From assembly GCA_021521415.1 (NCBI GenBank), contig JAIQDT010001737.1, forward strand, positions 310,001 to 374,000: a stretch of 64,000 nt of DNA, given 5' to 3'. The translations under genes and the position numbers were made by a program. Numbering within the stretch: the first letter of the stretch is position 1; each line of letters opens with the position of its first letter. The DNA is from Bidens hawaiensis. Taxonomy: Eukaryota > Streptophyta > Magnoliopsida > Asterales > Asteraceae. This document shows positions 11,631 to 22,017 of the stretch, one piece after another. The notes under the pieces were generated by a model that made no database searches, was not told the origin of the DNA, and was given only the letters and a program-made list of their open reading frames with translations.

Positions 11631-11794
11631 GAAAAATTTTATTTCTATTAACCGTCATATCACATTTTCCATTAACATTTTAAATCATTAATTAATTTAC
11701 TAACTTAAAAGTTCAAGGGTTAATGTGTAATTATATAATTCTTTTATAGGCCAGGGACTGTTCTGTCATTCTTCCAAACATCCAGTTCGTTATT

Positions 11795-12040
11795 CAGTTC
11801 TTAACGAATGGGGATTCTTAACGAATTAGCCCCCATAACGAACTAACTATTGTAGCGAATTAACCCATTTAGCGAACTAATCTGCATAACGAATTGACCT
11901 CTAAGACAAACTGATCTGGTCAACGAATGGGGTTCACTCGTCCCTCTCTTAACGAATGGCCTTAACGAACGAGCTAGTTCGTCTTTATTTCCTTAACGAA
12001 CTACATGCTAGTTCGCTATTTTTCCGCTAACGAATTAGGG
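11795..12040 (+). repeat. Dispersed AACGAA(C/T)-rich tract
   Basis: More than a dozen irregularly spaced AACGAAT/AACGAAC or AGCGAA words in 250 bp. Not a fixed-period array. Confidence 0.7.
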
Positions 12041-12600
12041 TTAGGTCAGAGAATTTCAGAAACATTCTCTGACACCTTAACCTCGTACATAGCTTTTCCG
12101 GCGCCACCACGGCCGGAATACCGCAAAACTCACCGGAAAAACGTATTTTCACCATTTTACACCGTTTGTCATCATTTTTCGTCCCGTTCGACCCAGATCT
12201 GAGCTAGGGTGACCCCTAAGCTCATGTTAGGTTCGGTTTATACCCGATTCCCCCCGAATCTCGTGACTTTAACGATGTAACGGTGTCGGCTCGTCGTTTT
12301 GTGATTATATCTAACGGGTTTAAGCTCATACAATATTATACTATCATACCTTGGATCAGGATCGGTTCTTCTTCTATGTTTCGGCTAGAGAGAGAGAGCT
12401 TAAGTGTGTGTTTTGGGAGGTGTATGGAATATGTGTGAAATGAAATTAAATGGGTATTAAAGGTTTATATATTTATAGATCATGGGTTTAAGCTCATGGT
12501 CTTTTCCTCTTTCCTTCATAAACCAAGTCCATAACCCAATTCCATTTAACTGCGGAATTTCTAGTGTTATTAATAAGACTTTTATATTACTACACATGTT

Positions 12601-12769
12601 TGATGTCTCTTATATTATAGTGATCCACTTTATGTTAATATATTAAGTGTTAAGTATATCTGAATGTTATATGGTGTAATTCCTAATTTGTATGTGAAGT
12701 TGTTTAGATATATGCTTGGTGTTAATATGTAACCGTTTATATTTGTCCATTGGTGTTCGTTGTCCATTA
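12601..12769. other. Continuation of host element after solo LTR
   Basis: AT-rich, no gene seen. It continues the sequence interrupted at 10504. Confidence 0.35.
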
Positions 12770-13003
12770 ATGTTCACATGTTTGTTTGTCCATTAATGTC
12801 CATTAGTGTCCGTTAACGTCTGTTTAAAATATTAACGGACGGACATGGACGGACACGGACAAACTCAATTTCTTAATGGACGGACACGGACATGAATTTT
12901 CGTTCGGTAGAGTGTTCGTGAACCGTCCGTTTGTCCGTCAAAAGCTTAACGGACGGACACGGACATGCTCTCGTCCGGTTCGGTCCGGTCCGTGTACACC
13001 CCT
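12770..13003. repeat. GGACGGACACGGACA repeat tract, transposon end
   Basis: Repeated GTCCATTAATG on the left and GGACGGACACGGACA on the right in both orientations, ending GTCCGTGTACACCCCTA. Its reverse complement TAGGGGTGTACACGGAC resembles hAT-type termini. The other terminus was not found. Confidence 0.5.
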
Positions 13004-13004
13004 A

Positions 13005-13285
13005 ACCGCATCGGTGGTTGCAAGACTTGCGACCGCAGCGCTGGTTGCAAGATCAGCGACCGCATCGGTGGTTGCAAGATCTGCGACCGCATCGCTGGTT
13101 GCAAAATTTGCGACCGCTTTAATGGATGGTCGCAAAGAAAAATCAATCGCAAAATGGTCGCAAGAGAGCAATTGCGACCTGCATTTTTCCAACCGCATTT
13201 TCAGTTGCAAAACGGTCGCAACAGGGAAATTGCGACCGTTTTGCGACCGAAAAGATGGTCACAAATGCTTAGTTTTCTAGTAGTG
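13005..13285 (-). mobile_element. CACTA (En/Spm-type) transposon terminus
   Basis: On the minus strand the sequence starts CACTACTAGAAAACT (13285-13271), the canonical CACTA terminal inverted repeat. Inward lie many copies of the subterminal words TTGCGACC and GGTCGCAA, and a four-unit 32-bp array of CCGCATCGGTGGTTGC. No matching second end exists in the window and no transposase was found, so this is one end of an interrupted or truncated copy. Reading frames over 12876-13339 are repeat by-products. Confidence 0.8.
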
Positions 13286-13993
13286 ATTGGTTATGTTAAA
13301 ACTATCAACAAGATTAGTGAACTAAAATGTGAAAAATGAAATATTAATTTTGATCAAAGAAATAACAAGGTTATTGAATTAGTAAATGATTTTTTAGTTT
13401 CCTTAAAAAAAATATACCATAAAAAATGCTAAATGAAATAAAGAATAATGTGTCAAATTATGAGAAAGTCGGACGACATGCCAACTAATTTGACGGCGAT
13501 GTCATTATAGGGAGTATCACTTCAACCTGGGCTTAAAGTTAAACGGGCTGGCTCTTCTCGAAGTTAAATTTAATCAGCTGGTGTAATCTCTTTATCTTAA
13601 GGATTAGAGCTTTTGAGCTCGATGTCATCTCCTAAAAACTCAAGGCAACTCCTTTAAATTGAAATTAACATTATAATGTCTTGACTTTTGAGTGGGCGAA
13701 AGGACCATATTTGTGGATTTATTGATAAATGATATTGAGACATAAGTCGTAACTTATAAACATTAAAATTTGGGTCTAATTTAAACGAGCCAGATAAATG
13801 AGTCAATGAGCGAGTTTGCCTTGGCTCGAGCTTGATTCGCTTACAAACCTAGCCAACTTGATTCGTCTCGTTTATAAACAAGGTGATTTCAGATTATTAT
13901 TTCAAACGGACTATGAACTTTTTTTTAATGATCATTTGTACATCAAATGGCATTGACCAGTTTGTTACGCTGAATAGCATGTTCCATAGTTTG
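13286..13993. other. Intergenic, nothing recognised
   Basis: AT-rich with GGGCTGG and GGCTCGAGC words around 13540-13850 reminiscent of transposon subterminal DNA, but no termini or coding capacity. Confidence 0.3.
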
Positions 13994-14001
13994 CTACACA
14001 A

Positions 14002-14193
14002 TAGGGCTGGCAATTTATACACGAGACACGAATACACGACACGTACCTACACGACTTTAACAGGTAACATGTAAGGCCTTAGCAGGTTTCGTGTACTAAA
14101 CAGGTAGACATGAAATTACCTGTTAATTTTCGTGTCTAAATAGGTATAATACCTGTTTACCTGTTAGGTACCTGTTAATACCTGGTTATTTTA

Positions 14194-14224
<31 letters not shown>

Positions 14225-14676
14225 GTTATATTATATCATCCCTAACCCTAAATTCATACAAATCATTCTTACAAACCAAACCACAGCCGTCGCCTACTCG
14301 CCTCTCATCATCCATCACACCACCGTTGGCCATCATCTCGTCGCCGGGGTTCCTTAGTCGCCGGCCATATATCTCTTCGGCCATCACCCGTCGTCGACCT
14401 TCCTCCTGTCGCCTTCCATATCTCTCTCCAGCCATCACCCATTGCCGACCATATCTCTCACCGCCGCTAGGTTGTCAAATATGGGTTTCTAAACAGCTAT
14501 TATCGTGTACTATCGTGTATTATCGTGTATACCAGGTAGTAACAGGTTCGTGTTCGTGTTTGGGTTACAGGTACACGATAAGTTTTCGTGTCATGTACAG
14601 GTATACACATTTCGTGTTCGTGTATTATCGTGTTCGTGTCTTATCGTGTACGGGTATAGACGATATGCCAGCCCTA
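14002..14676 (+). mobile_element. Non-autonomous hAT-type element
   Basis: Terminal inverted repeats TAGGGCTGGCA and TGCCAGCCCTA. An 8-bp TSD, CTACACAA on the left (13994-14001) and CCACACAA on the right (14677-14684), differs at one base. Subterminal regions are rich in CACGA/TCGTG words. The interior has a (TA)n tract at 14203-14223 and a CT/CG-rich block (14260-14480) of different composition, possibly a captured gene fragment that I could not identify. No transposase. Confidence 0.85.
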
Positions 14677-14684
14677 CCACACAA

Positions 14685-16045
14685 AATGAAAAAATCTTGG
14701 TTAAAGATATTATCAAAATTTTAATTTCTCAAATTTGGAAATTACTATATAAAAAAATATGTATTGTACAACAAAATCTGGATTTTATTTGAATGTCCAT
14801 ATGAATATGGGCTGAATGTTTATGATTTGTTGTTTAGAAATATGCAAATATTTAAGATGAAAATGATGTTTGAAGAGAAGTACAAGGACTATTTATGTAA
14901 CTTAGCATTAAAACAAAGAAAATGTTAAAACCCTGTTTCAGAAACAGGCAAACATCTTCAGAGTTGCATTTCTTTCACAATAATGGTAACATAGATGCTT
15001 TGACCTCCGAATCTGATCATGTCGTTACTTTCCTATTTTTATCTTTTATTTTGTTCATTGATTATCTTTTCTACTCCACCTAATTATTTGATCTTCCATA
15101 TAAATCGGTTATTTTCTTTAAATGGAAGTGAAGCTGTTTTAGAAATAAAATGAAGTTGTGGTGCCTCCCGTTTGTTTGCTATTTTTACTTTTTATGTTTT
15201 GACTGTTGTTATATTTTAATTCACATGTAGTGTGCTATAACAATCTAAAGCGAAGATTTTAGAATTAGCTACCTAGGTCTATCTATCATTCTATCTAAAC
15301 AAACCTTGCGGCAAACAGTGAAGGTATCATGGGCATGAATAGCATTTCTAGATTAGAAATGATCGATCTATTATACACCATGTAATATCATAAATGAAAG
15401 GCTGGTTATTTAAGTAACTCGCCTTCAAAATCATCAAATTTACCTTGTATAATATTGTATAGCTCAAGGTGTAAAGTTCTTTTGATAAAAAATATTTTTT
15501 CTTAATTATGATATCTTGCATTCAACTGTATTACTGTAATCACTGTCAAGTTGAGACAAAGACTTAACTTAGAAAGAGTTAAATGCTATCCAAAAGGTTG
15601 AAATAAAAATTTCGTATTTAATACTAAAAAACAATCTAACTCAAAACCAAACTTCAACATAAAGTTACGGATGAATAGAACTATGTAACTTTATTTTGGT
15701 ATTTCAAATAACAAATAATACTTTTTATTATTATACTAGCATGGGACCTTTGTACTACATTATAATGTATGGAAAAATAGCATTTAATAATTAAACAAAA
15801 TACAAAAGAATAATAAACTTATTACACATCTTTTATTTTTAGAGCCAGCCGTTGTAGAGTATGGTATTTAAAACAATTAAAAAAAACATTGTTAAGAGGC
15901 AATTCACTTGAATGCTACAGAAGGAATCACTAGGGTCGACGGCTAAAAAGACTATCAAATTAAGGAGTATGGCTAAAGACGGCTAAGGTTGGAAGGGGCT
16001 TTTGGAAATAAAATTTTGCTTAAAGGAGCTATTTGAAAGGAAGGT
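14685..16045. other. Intergenic, nothing recognised
   Basis: AT-rich, no long reading frames, no element termini seen. Confidence 0.4.
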
Positions 16046-16050
16046 TGGAG

Positions 16051-16500
16051 TGTTGATCAGTTCTTCATGTATGTAATAGAAAACATGGATATTATGATAA
16101 ACCTATAACTAAAACATACCTGTCACAGCAGAGAGAGAGATGCCACGGTTGATGAGAATGATCCAGACGACATGACAGTCAGCTTGGTCGGGTTCCCCTT
16201 TAGGATGTATATTAGTGATGGGGATTAGGGTTCTTGAGAAACCGAATAATAGAGGGAGAGAGAGGCTCATGAATTTGATGTGAGGGTTTAGGGTTAAGTT
16301 GTATGATGTTAATTAGTCTCTCCATATTTTTATACATCCAAGAGGAAACCCTTGATTAGCAAGAAAGGTTAATTTGGTCCATCAACAATTACCTAGCTAA
16401 TATAATAATAAGGTATAATTTAATTAACTTTGAATAGTTATACTATAAATGATCATGTAGGCCACACATAAATATACATATCCATATATTTATTTTTATA
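16051..16500 (-). repeat. 3' LTR of copia element
   Basis: 450 bp. Minus-strand reading begins with TA in place of the expected TG, next to the polypurine tract, so the first base pair pattern has mutated. It ends CTGATCAACA. Confidence 0.9.
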
Positions 16501-16715
16501 TTCTTCCACTTGGCCAAATAATCATTTATTATGAGCATTAGAATGGTCTGCAGATTTTAACACTCATTTTAGCTTTAAACTTAAACTGGAGCAGATAAAT
16601 ACAGTCATTGAATTGAACATCAGCTCAAGACCCTCATTAATCATATTGTAGTCCGTGTTTAAAACCTAAGTAGTTATGATCAAAATTATAGAATTGACTA
16701 ATTTGAGTCCGGAGA

Positions 16716-18654
16716 TCATATTTTTAAGCAACATTCCCAGCATGTAGCATTATAAACAGCTATATATTCTGCCATCAAAGTGGAAGTAGTCGTTAACTGT
16801 TGCTTATGACTCCTCCATGAGATGGGCCCGCCTGCTAACATAAAGATATACCCCGAAGTGGACTTCTTGTCATCTTTACATTTAGCAAAGTCAGAATCAG
16901 AATAACCTACCACTTCTAAATTATCACTTCTTCTATAAGTCAGTTTGTAGTCTTTCGTCCTTTGAAGATATCAAAGCACCTTCTTAGCTGCTTTCCAGTG
17001 TTCAAGGCCAGGATTAGTCTGATAACGGCCTAACATTCCAAAAATATAAGCAATATCTGGGCGAGTACAAACTTGTGCATACATAAGGCTCCCGACTACT
17101 GATGCATAAGGTATCAATCTCATTTGCTCCTTTTCAACCTCTGTTTTTGGACATTGGAATGCCCCGAAAACGTCTCCTTTAACTACAGGAGCTGCAGTTG
17201 GGTTACGATGTTGCATTTTGTAACGAGTAAGGACACGGTCAATGTAGGCCCTTTGAGATAATCCTAAGATCCCTCTATGTCTGTTTCGGTGAATTTCGAT
17301 GCCAATAACATAAGAGGCATCTCCGAAATCCTTCATGTCGAAGTTATGCGAAAGTATTCGCTTCGACTCATGCAACATGTCTAAACTATTACTTGCCAAT
17401 ATAATATCATCTACATAAAGGACAAGTATAGTAAACTTACTCCCACTCATTTTGAGGTAGGTGCATTGATCCACTAGATTCTTTGCAAAACCTTGTTTCT
17501 TCATGACTTCATCATGACTAGATGCTTGTTTCAACCCATATATTGACTTCTTGAGCTTACAGACTAGATGTTCTTGACCTTCAGGTTTAAAACCTTCAGG
17601 TTGCTTCATGTACACCTCTTCGTCTAAAGTGCCGTTAAGGAAAGCAGTTTTCACGTCCATCTGATGCAGCTCTAAATCAAAATGAGATACTAGGGCCATA
17701 ACGTTCCTTAATGAATCTTTTCGTGAGACAGGTGAAAACGTCTATTGATAGTCAATTCCCTCTTTCTAAGTGTAGCCCTTTGCAACCAATCTCGCTTTAT
17801 AGCGTTCAACGTTTCCATTTGGATCAAGTTTTGTTTTGAACACCCATTTACATCCTACGGGTTTGACACCGTTGGGGAATTCTACCAAATCCCAAACGTC
17901 ATTTTTCCTCATGGAATCAAGCTCATCAATCATCGCTTTATTCCCTTCAGAAGACTGATCACTGCTCATGGCTTCATTATAAGAGATAGGATCATTAAGC
18001 TTTCCGGCGTCAGCTTCAGTCAGGTAGGTGACATAATCATCAAAGTTAGTAGGTCTTCTAAACCTAGATGACCTCTTCGGTTGATTAGCGGGTTCAACAT
18101 TGTCTTGGTTTTGAGTGTTTGATGTGCCTTCATTTTCTGTGATAACGGGTTCTGAGTGTGGAGAAGGTGGTGCAGAAGGTTCAATTGCATGGGGTACAAG
18201 AGGAATAGCCGGAGTTACAATAATCGACGAGTCTCCCCCGCATCTTGTATTTCTTGCAATTCTTCATAAGGGTTAGTACTGCTCCCACTGATCTTGTAAT
18301 CCTCCAGGAACACGGCACACTTGGTTTCTACAATACGAGTGACATGGGAAGGACAATAGAAACGATAACCCTTTGAATTTTCAGGATACCCGATAAAAAA
18401 GCAGGTAACAGTTTTAGGTTCAAGTTTCTTTAGGAAAGGGTTATAAAGTTTTGCTTCAACAATACAGCCCCATACTTTCATATAATTAAGACTCGGTTTC
18501 CTTCCTGTCCAAAGTTATAAGGAGTTTTAGGGACAGACTTAGAAGGAACTCTATTGAGTATATGAACGGCTGCTTTTAAGGCTTCAGTCCAGAGAAATAG
18601 AGGCAAATTAGTGTTGGCTAACATACTGCATACCATATCCATAAGGGTTCGATT
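16716..18654 (-). pseudogene. Copia pol, C-terminal half: integrase end, reverse transcriptase, RNase H
   Basis: Continues the polyprotein after the nonsense codon at 18661-18663. 18481-18215 is the end of integrase (KVWGC and GYPENSKGYRFYCP); it is out of frame with the preceding piece, so an indel lies just upstream. 17969-17766 is the start of reverse transcriptase (GCKWVFKTK and YKARLVAKGYT). 17699-16971 is the catalytic part, with HQMDVKTAFLNG and YVDD at 17417-17406. 16913-16716 is RNase H (GYSDSDFA and KSTSGYIF). Stops interrupt at 17766-17768, shortly after it, and at 16971-16973. The fingers-palm linker after GLKQAS lacks the usual WYLKF residues, an apparent in-frame deletion. Confidence 0.9.
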
Positions 18655-18660
18655 TCTCCG

Positions 18661-19929
18661 TTAAGTGACACCATTTTGCTGAGAAGTACCTGGCATGGTA
18701 TATTGGTTCACGATCCCATGGCCCTTACAAAACTCATAAAATGGACCAGGGGCCTGACCCACATCAGTATGTCTTCCATAATATTCACCTCCTCTATCTG
18801 ATCTGACAACTTTTATTTGACGATCTAATTGTCTTTCAACTTCAGTTTTATAATCTTTAAAAGTTGTTACATATTCAGATTTTTCTTTAATGAGATACAA
18901 GTACATATATCGGGAATAATCATCAATGAAAGTGATAAATAAAGTATGTCCATTTATTCCAGCAATGGGGTAAGGACCACTAATATCAGTATGAATGAGT
19001 TCTAATAAATTAGAGCTCCTAGTGGCGCCTTTCTTATTTGCTGATGTCATTTTGCCTTTAAGACATTTGACACATGTTCCAAAATCGGTGAAATCGAGAT
19101 GTGGTAAGACTTCATTCTTCACGAGGCGGGCTAACCGGTCTCGTGAGATGTGGCCTAAACGTTGATGCCACAACATAGAAGAAGTCTCTAAGTCTCGTTT
19201 CTCTTTAATCTTTATGAGTGATTCATTAATATTATATGACAACAAAGATTTAGAAAAATTATCATGTAGTTCTAATCTATAAAGACCACCATCCAAAAAG
19301 CCATAACCAAACACTTGAGAATTTAAAGAAATAGTAAGTTTGCCACAACCATGAGAAACATCAAAACCGTCCATGTCTAACTTTGGTCCTGATACAAGAT
19401 TCCGAGTAATCTTAGGAATATATAAGGTATCATAAAGTTTAATACATAAACCAGTTTTTATTATTAATTGTAAAGTTCCCACAGCCTTGACTTCAAGTTC
19501 TTTATCATTCCTCAGTCTTAGTGTTCTTTGGTTTCTTTCCAGCTTCCGGATTGAAAGGAATCCCTGAGTAGAATTGGTTACATGAACCATAAAACCAGAA
19601 TCAAACCACCATATATTAGCAGGAACAGTTAAATTATATGACTCAAGTATCATAAAGAGATCATTACCCTTCTTAGCCAGCCACTCCTTAAAGTTTGAAC
19701 AGTCCTTCTGCTTATGAATGTACTTCTTACAGAACTTGCAGAAAGGCTTTCCAGTGGAGTTCTGAGAGCTGATTGAGGCACCTGTATTATTCTTCTGAAC
19801 TTTAGCAAACTCCTTTCTTGGATTAATGTTCTTCCTCTTCTTGGAACTGGTGGCAAGGTAAGCAACTTCATGTTTGTCCATCTTCATACGCTCTTCCTCT
19901 TGCACGCACATAGCGATCAGCTCACTCAT
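18661..19929 (-). pseudogene. Copia gag end, protease and integrase
   Basis: One 422-residue open stretch. Residues 64-77 are a CX2CX4HX4C zinc knuckle (CKFCKKYIHKQKDC). Residues 108-114 (WFDSGFM) are the aspartic protease active site, normally DSGAS, here altered after the Gly. H255, H260, C286 and C289 form the integrase zinc finger. D314 (HTDISGP) and D378 (RSDRGGEY) are the first two integrase catalytic acids. The frame ends at TAA exactly where the catalytic Glu of NGVAER should be. In an active element these domains process the polyprotein and insert the cDNA. Confidence 0.93.
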
Positions 19930-19932
19930 AGT

Positions 19933-20470
19933 CTATTTGTCCTTTTGGGTGTTGTAATTGATCTTGAAAGCTTCATAGGCAGCTGGAAGAGAGGTCATGA
20001 TGAAGTGCACCAGAAAACCATCACTGATCTCCATGTCTAATCCCTTCAGCTTATGGGCCATGTCGTTCATCATCATAATGTGCCCACGAATGGCACTCCT
20101 TCCATCGTACTTAGTAGTCACCAGTTTGAGAATAAGAGTACTAGCATGCGCCTTAGACGTTCCCTTGAATTGTTCCTCCACAGAAGCTAGATAGGTTTTA
20201 GCATTGTCAAAGTCTGGAATGGATCCTCTTATGGGCATGCTAATGGAGTTTTTCATAAGCATTAGAGACATGCGGTTGCATCTCTTCCATTTTTCGAAAA
20301 GTAAGTGCTCGGCAGGAGTGCTATTAGCCGTTAGTTTAGGAGGTTGATGCTCGTTTAGAGCAAAGTCGAAATCCAGGAAGGCGAGATTAAGCATAAGAGA
20401 GTCCTTCCAGGTAGCAAAGTTATCTCCAGTTAATGATGTGATTCCACCATTCGGAGCTGTTATTGGAATT
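19933..20470 (-). pseudogene. Copia gag N-terminal region
   Basis: A 153-residue open stretch begins at 20394; homology appears to run a little further upstream (GDNFATWKDSL, about 20430-20400), where no good start codon is seen. Contains the capsid-type features KYDGRSAIRGHIM and FLVHFIMTSLP followed by YNTQKDK. The stop at 19933-19935 replaces the Trp usually found before the next conserved segment, splitting gag from the downstream frame. TGG to TAG fits cytosine deamination on one strand. Confidence 0.85.
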
Positions 20471-20649
20471 TATATGAGAATGTTAAGATACTAAACTAAA
20501 AGAAACTTAGAGTGAACTAGGGGCAACTTAGGCTAATGCAGGCATAAAAAAAGAACCATTTAAATTATGAAGCTGTGATAATAAATATCTATTATTAACA
20601 TCAAAATAATAGATTAATGTAATTAATAAAATTCTACTTAAATAAAAGA

Positions 20650-20905
20650 TAAATCACCTTTGGGCAGAATTAAATTTTACTTAAGTATATGTGCAAAACA
20701 GTTGTAACACATCACCTTTGGGCAAAAGTGAAACAACCATTTTAATTATACACGAGTTAGTTTTGCTTTGATATAGATGTATCGCATCACCTTTGGGCAG
20801 AAGTGATACATTTAAATCATGTTTTAAGCTAAACTAACATAGTTTATATTTAGACTTGAATGGTGTGTTAGATGTATCACATCACCTTTGGGCAGAAGTG
20901 TACAT
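20650..20905 (-). repeat. Copia leader repeats
   Basis: Four copies of a word reading CTGCCCAAAGGTGAT on the element's strand (plus-strand starts 20654, 20712, 20787, 20882), usually within ACTTCTGCCCAAAGGTGATG. They are spaced 58-95 bp in the untranslated leader between the 5' LTR and gag. Confidence 0.9.
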
Positions 20906-21564
20906 CATCATTCATTCAAGTTAAGCTTTTTATATGTTTTGTAAAAATAATTAATATGAATTTTAAGTATTTACAAAACATTGGTTTAGTTAATAGCAAA
21001 CAAACAAACTGTTCACAAAAAAAAAAAAATTAGTCTCAGGATATTAGTTTTCTGGTTTGATGCGTTTACGGGTTTTAGTGTTTTCGGAAACTCATTGTTT
21101 TCCGAAAACTGTTTTAGCCGTAAACACATACACCCATAAGTTTATGAAAAGCAAATAACGTTTAATCTGAATTCTTAGGGATTGTTTGTTTATTCAAGAT
21201 TTGACTATAACAATCCAGATATTGAACCAGATTATACTAGATTTTCGAAAACTGGTATGAACACGAATAATCATTTAATTTACCAGATTTCGAAAACTGT
21301 CAAATTATATCAGATACGATTTTTAAAACCGAAAAATTGTTAGGGTTTCTGTCATTCGTGATTTTAATAACGATAATAAAATAAAACGAATTAATAAGAA
21401 AAAATGAAAATCTGTTAGGGTTTATCAGTTTTCGGATTTTAATCAAAACGATAAATAAATAATATGAACTAATGAAAACGTAAACTGTTAGGGTTTATCA
21501 GGTTTAGTCCATGTCTTCCGGTTTAGATCTTGAGTTAATGGAAGACATGAAGAACTGATGAGAA

Positions 21565-22012
21565 TGTTGATCAGTTCTTCATGTATGTAATAGAAAACAT
21601 GGATATTATGATAAACCTATAACTAAAACATACCTGTCACAGCAGAGAGAGAGGCCGCGATTAATGAGAATGATCCAGACGACATGATAGTCAGCTTGGT
21701 CGGGTTCCCCTTTAGGATGTATATTAGTGATGGGGATTAGGGTTCTTGAGAAACCGAATAATAGAGGGAGAGAGAGGCTCACGAATTTGATGTGAGGGTT
21801 TAGGGTTAAGTTGTATGATGTTAATTAGTCTCTCCATATTTATATACATCCAAGGGGAAACCCTTGATTAGCAAAAAAGAGTAATTTAGTCCATCAACAA
21901 TTACCTAGCTAATATAATAATAAGGTATAATTTAATTAACTTTGATCTATTATACTATAAATGATCATGTAGGCCATACATAAATATACATATCCATATA
22001 TTTATTCTTACA
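21565..22012 (-). repeat. 5' LTR of copia element
   Basis: 448 bp, begins TGTAAGAATAAA and ends CTGATCAACA on the minus strand. Only scattered substitutions and small indels separate it from the left LTR, so insertion was fairly recent relative to the solo LTRs. Confidence 0.93.
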
Positions 22013-22017
22013 TGGAG

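Larger units (their letters stand above)
10505..12595 (-). mobile_element. Probable solo LTR, 2.1 kb
   Basis: Begins GTGTAAGGCCCCG and ends ATTACTACAC. ATGTT flanks it on both sides (10500-10504 and 12596-12600). On the minus strand a TATAAATATATAAAC box near 12470 precedes a CT-rich leader, so it reads right to left with a short U3. The termini have a 5-bp inverted repeat (GTGTA/TACAC) rather than a clean TG..CA, so the exact border could be off by one or two bases. Contains three internal repeat arrays. Confidence 0.6.
16051..22012 (-). mobile_element. Full-length Ty1/copia retrotransposon, inactive
   Basis: Two near-identical LTRs (16051-16500 and 21565-22012) enclose gag-protease-integrase-reverse transcriptase-RNase H in copia order on the minus strand. 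TGGAG flanks both sides (16046-16050 and 22013-22017). Read on minus, CCAAGTGGAAGA next to the left LTR is the polypurine tract. A tRNA-Met primer-binding site is not recognisable after the right LTR, whose inner flank instead repeats the word ATCAGTTCTTCATG. Coding capacity is destroyed by stops and frameshifts. Length about 5.96 kb, normal for copia. Confidence 0.95.

Noticed and set aside
10505..12595. Alternative borders TGTAAGG..CTACACA with TSD TGTTG/TGTTT
   Set aside because: Gives canonical TG..CA ends but only a 4/5 TSD match; the ATGTT pair is exact, so that border was preferred with reduced confidence.
12876..13339. Open frames of 68-134 codons on both strands
   Set aside because: Arise from the GGACGG tract and the CACTA subterminal array; no domain, all frames open.
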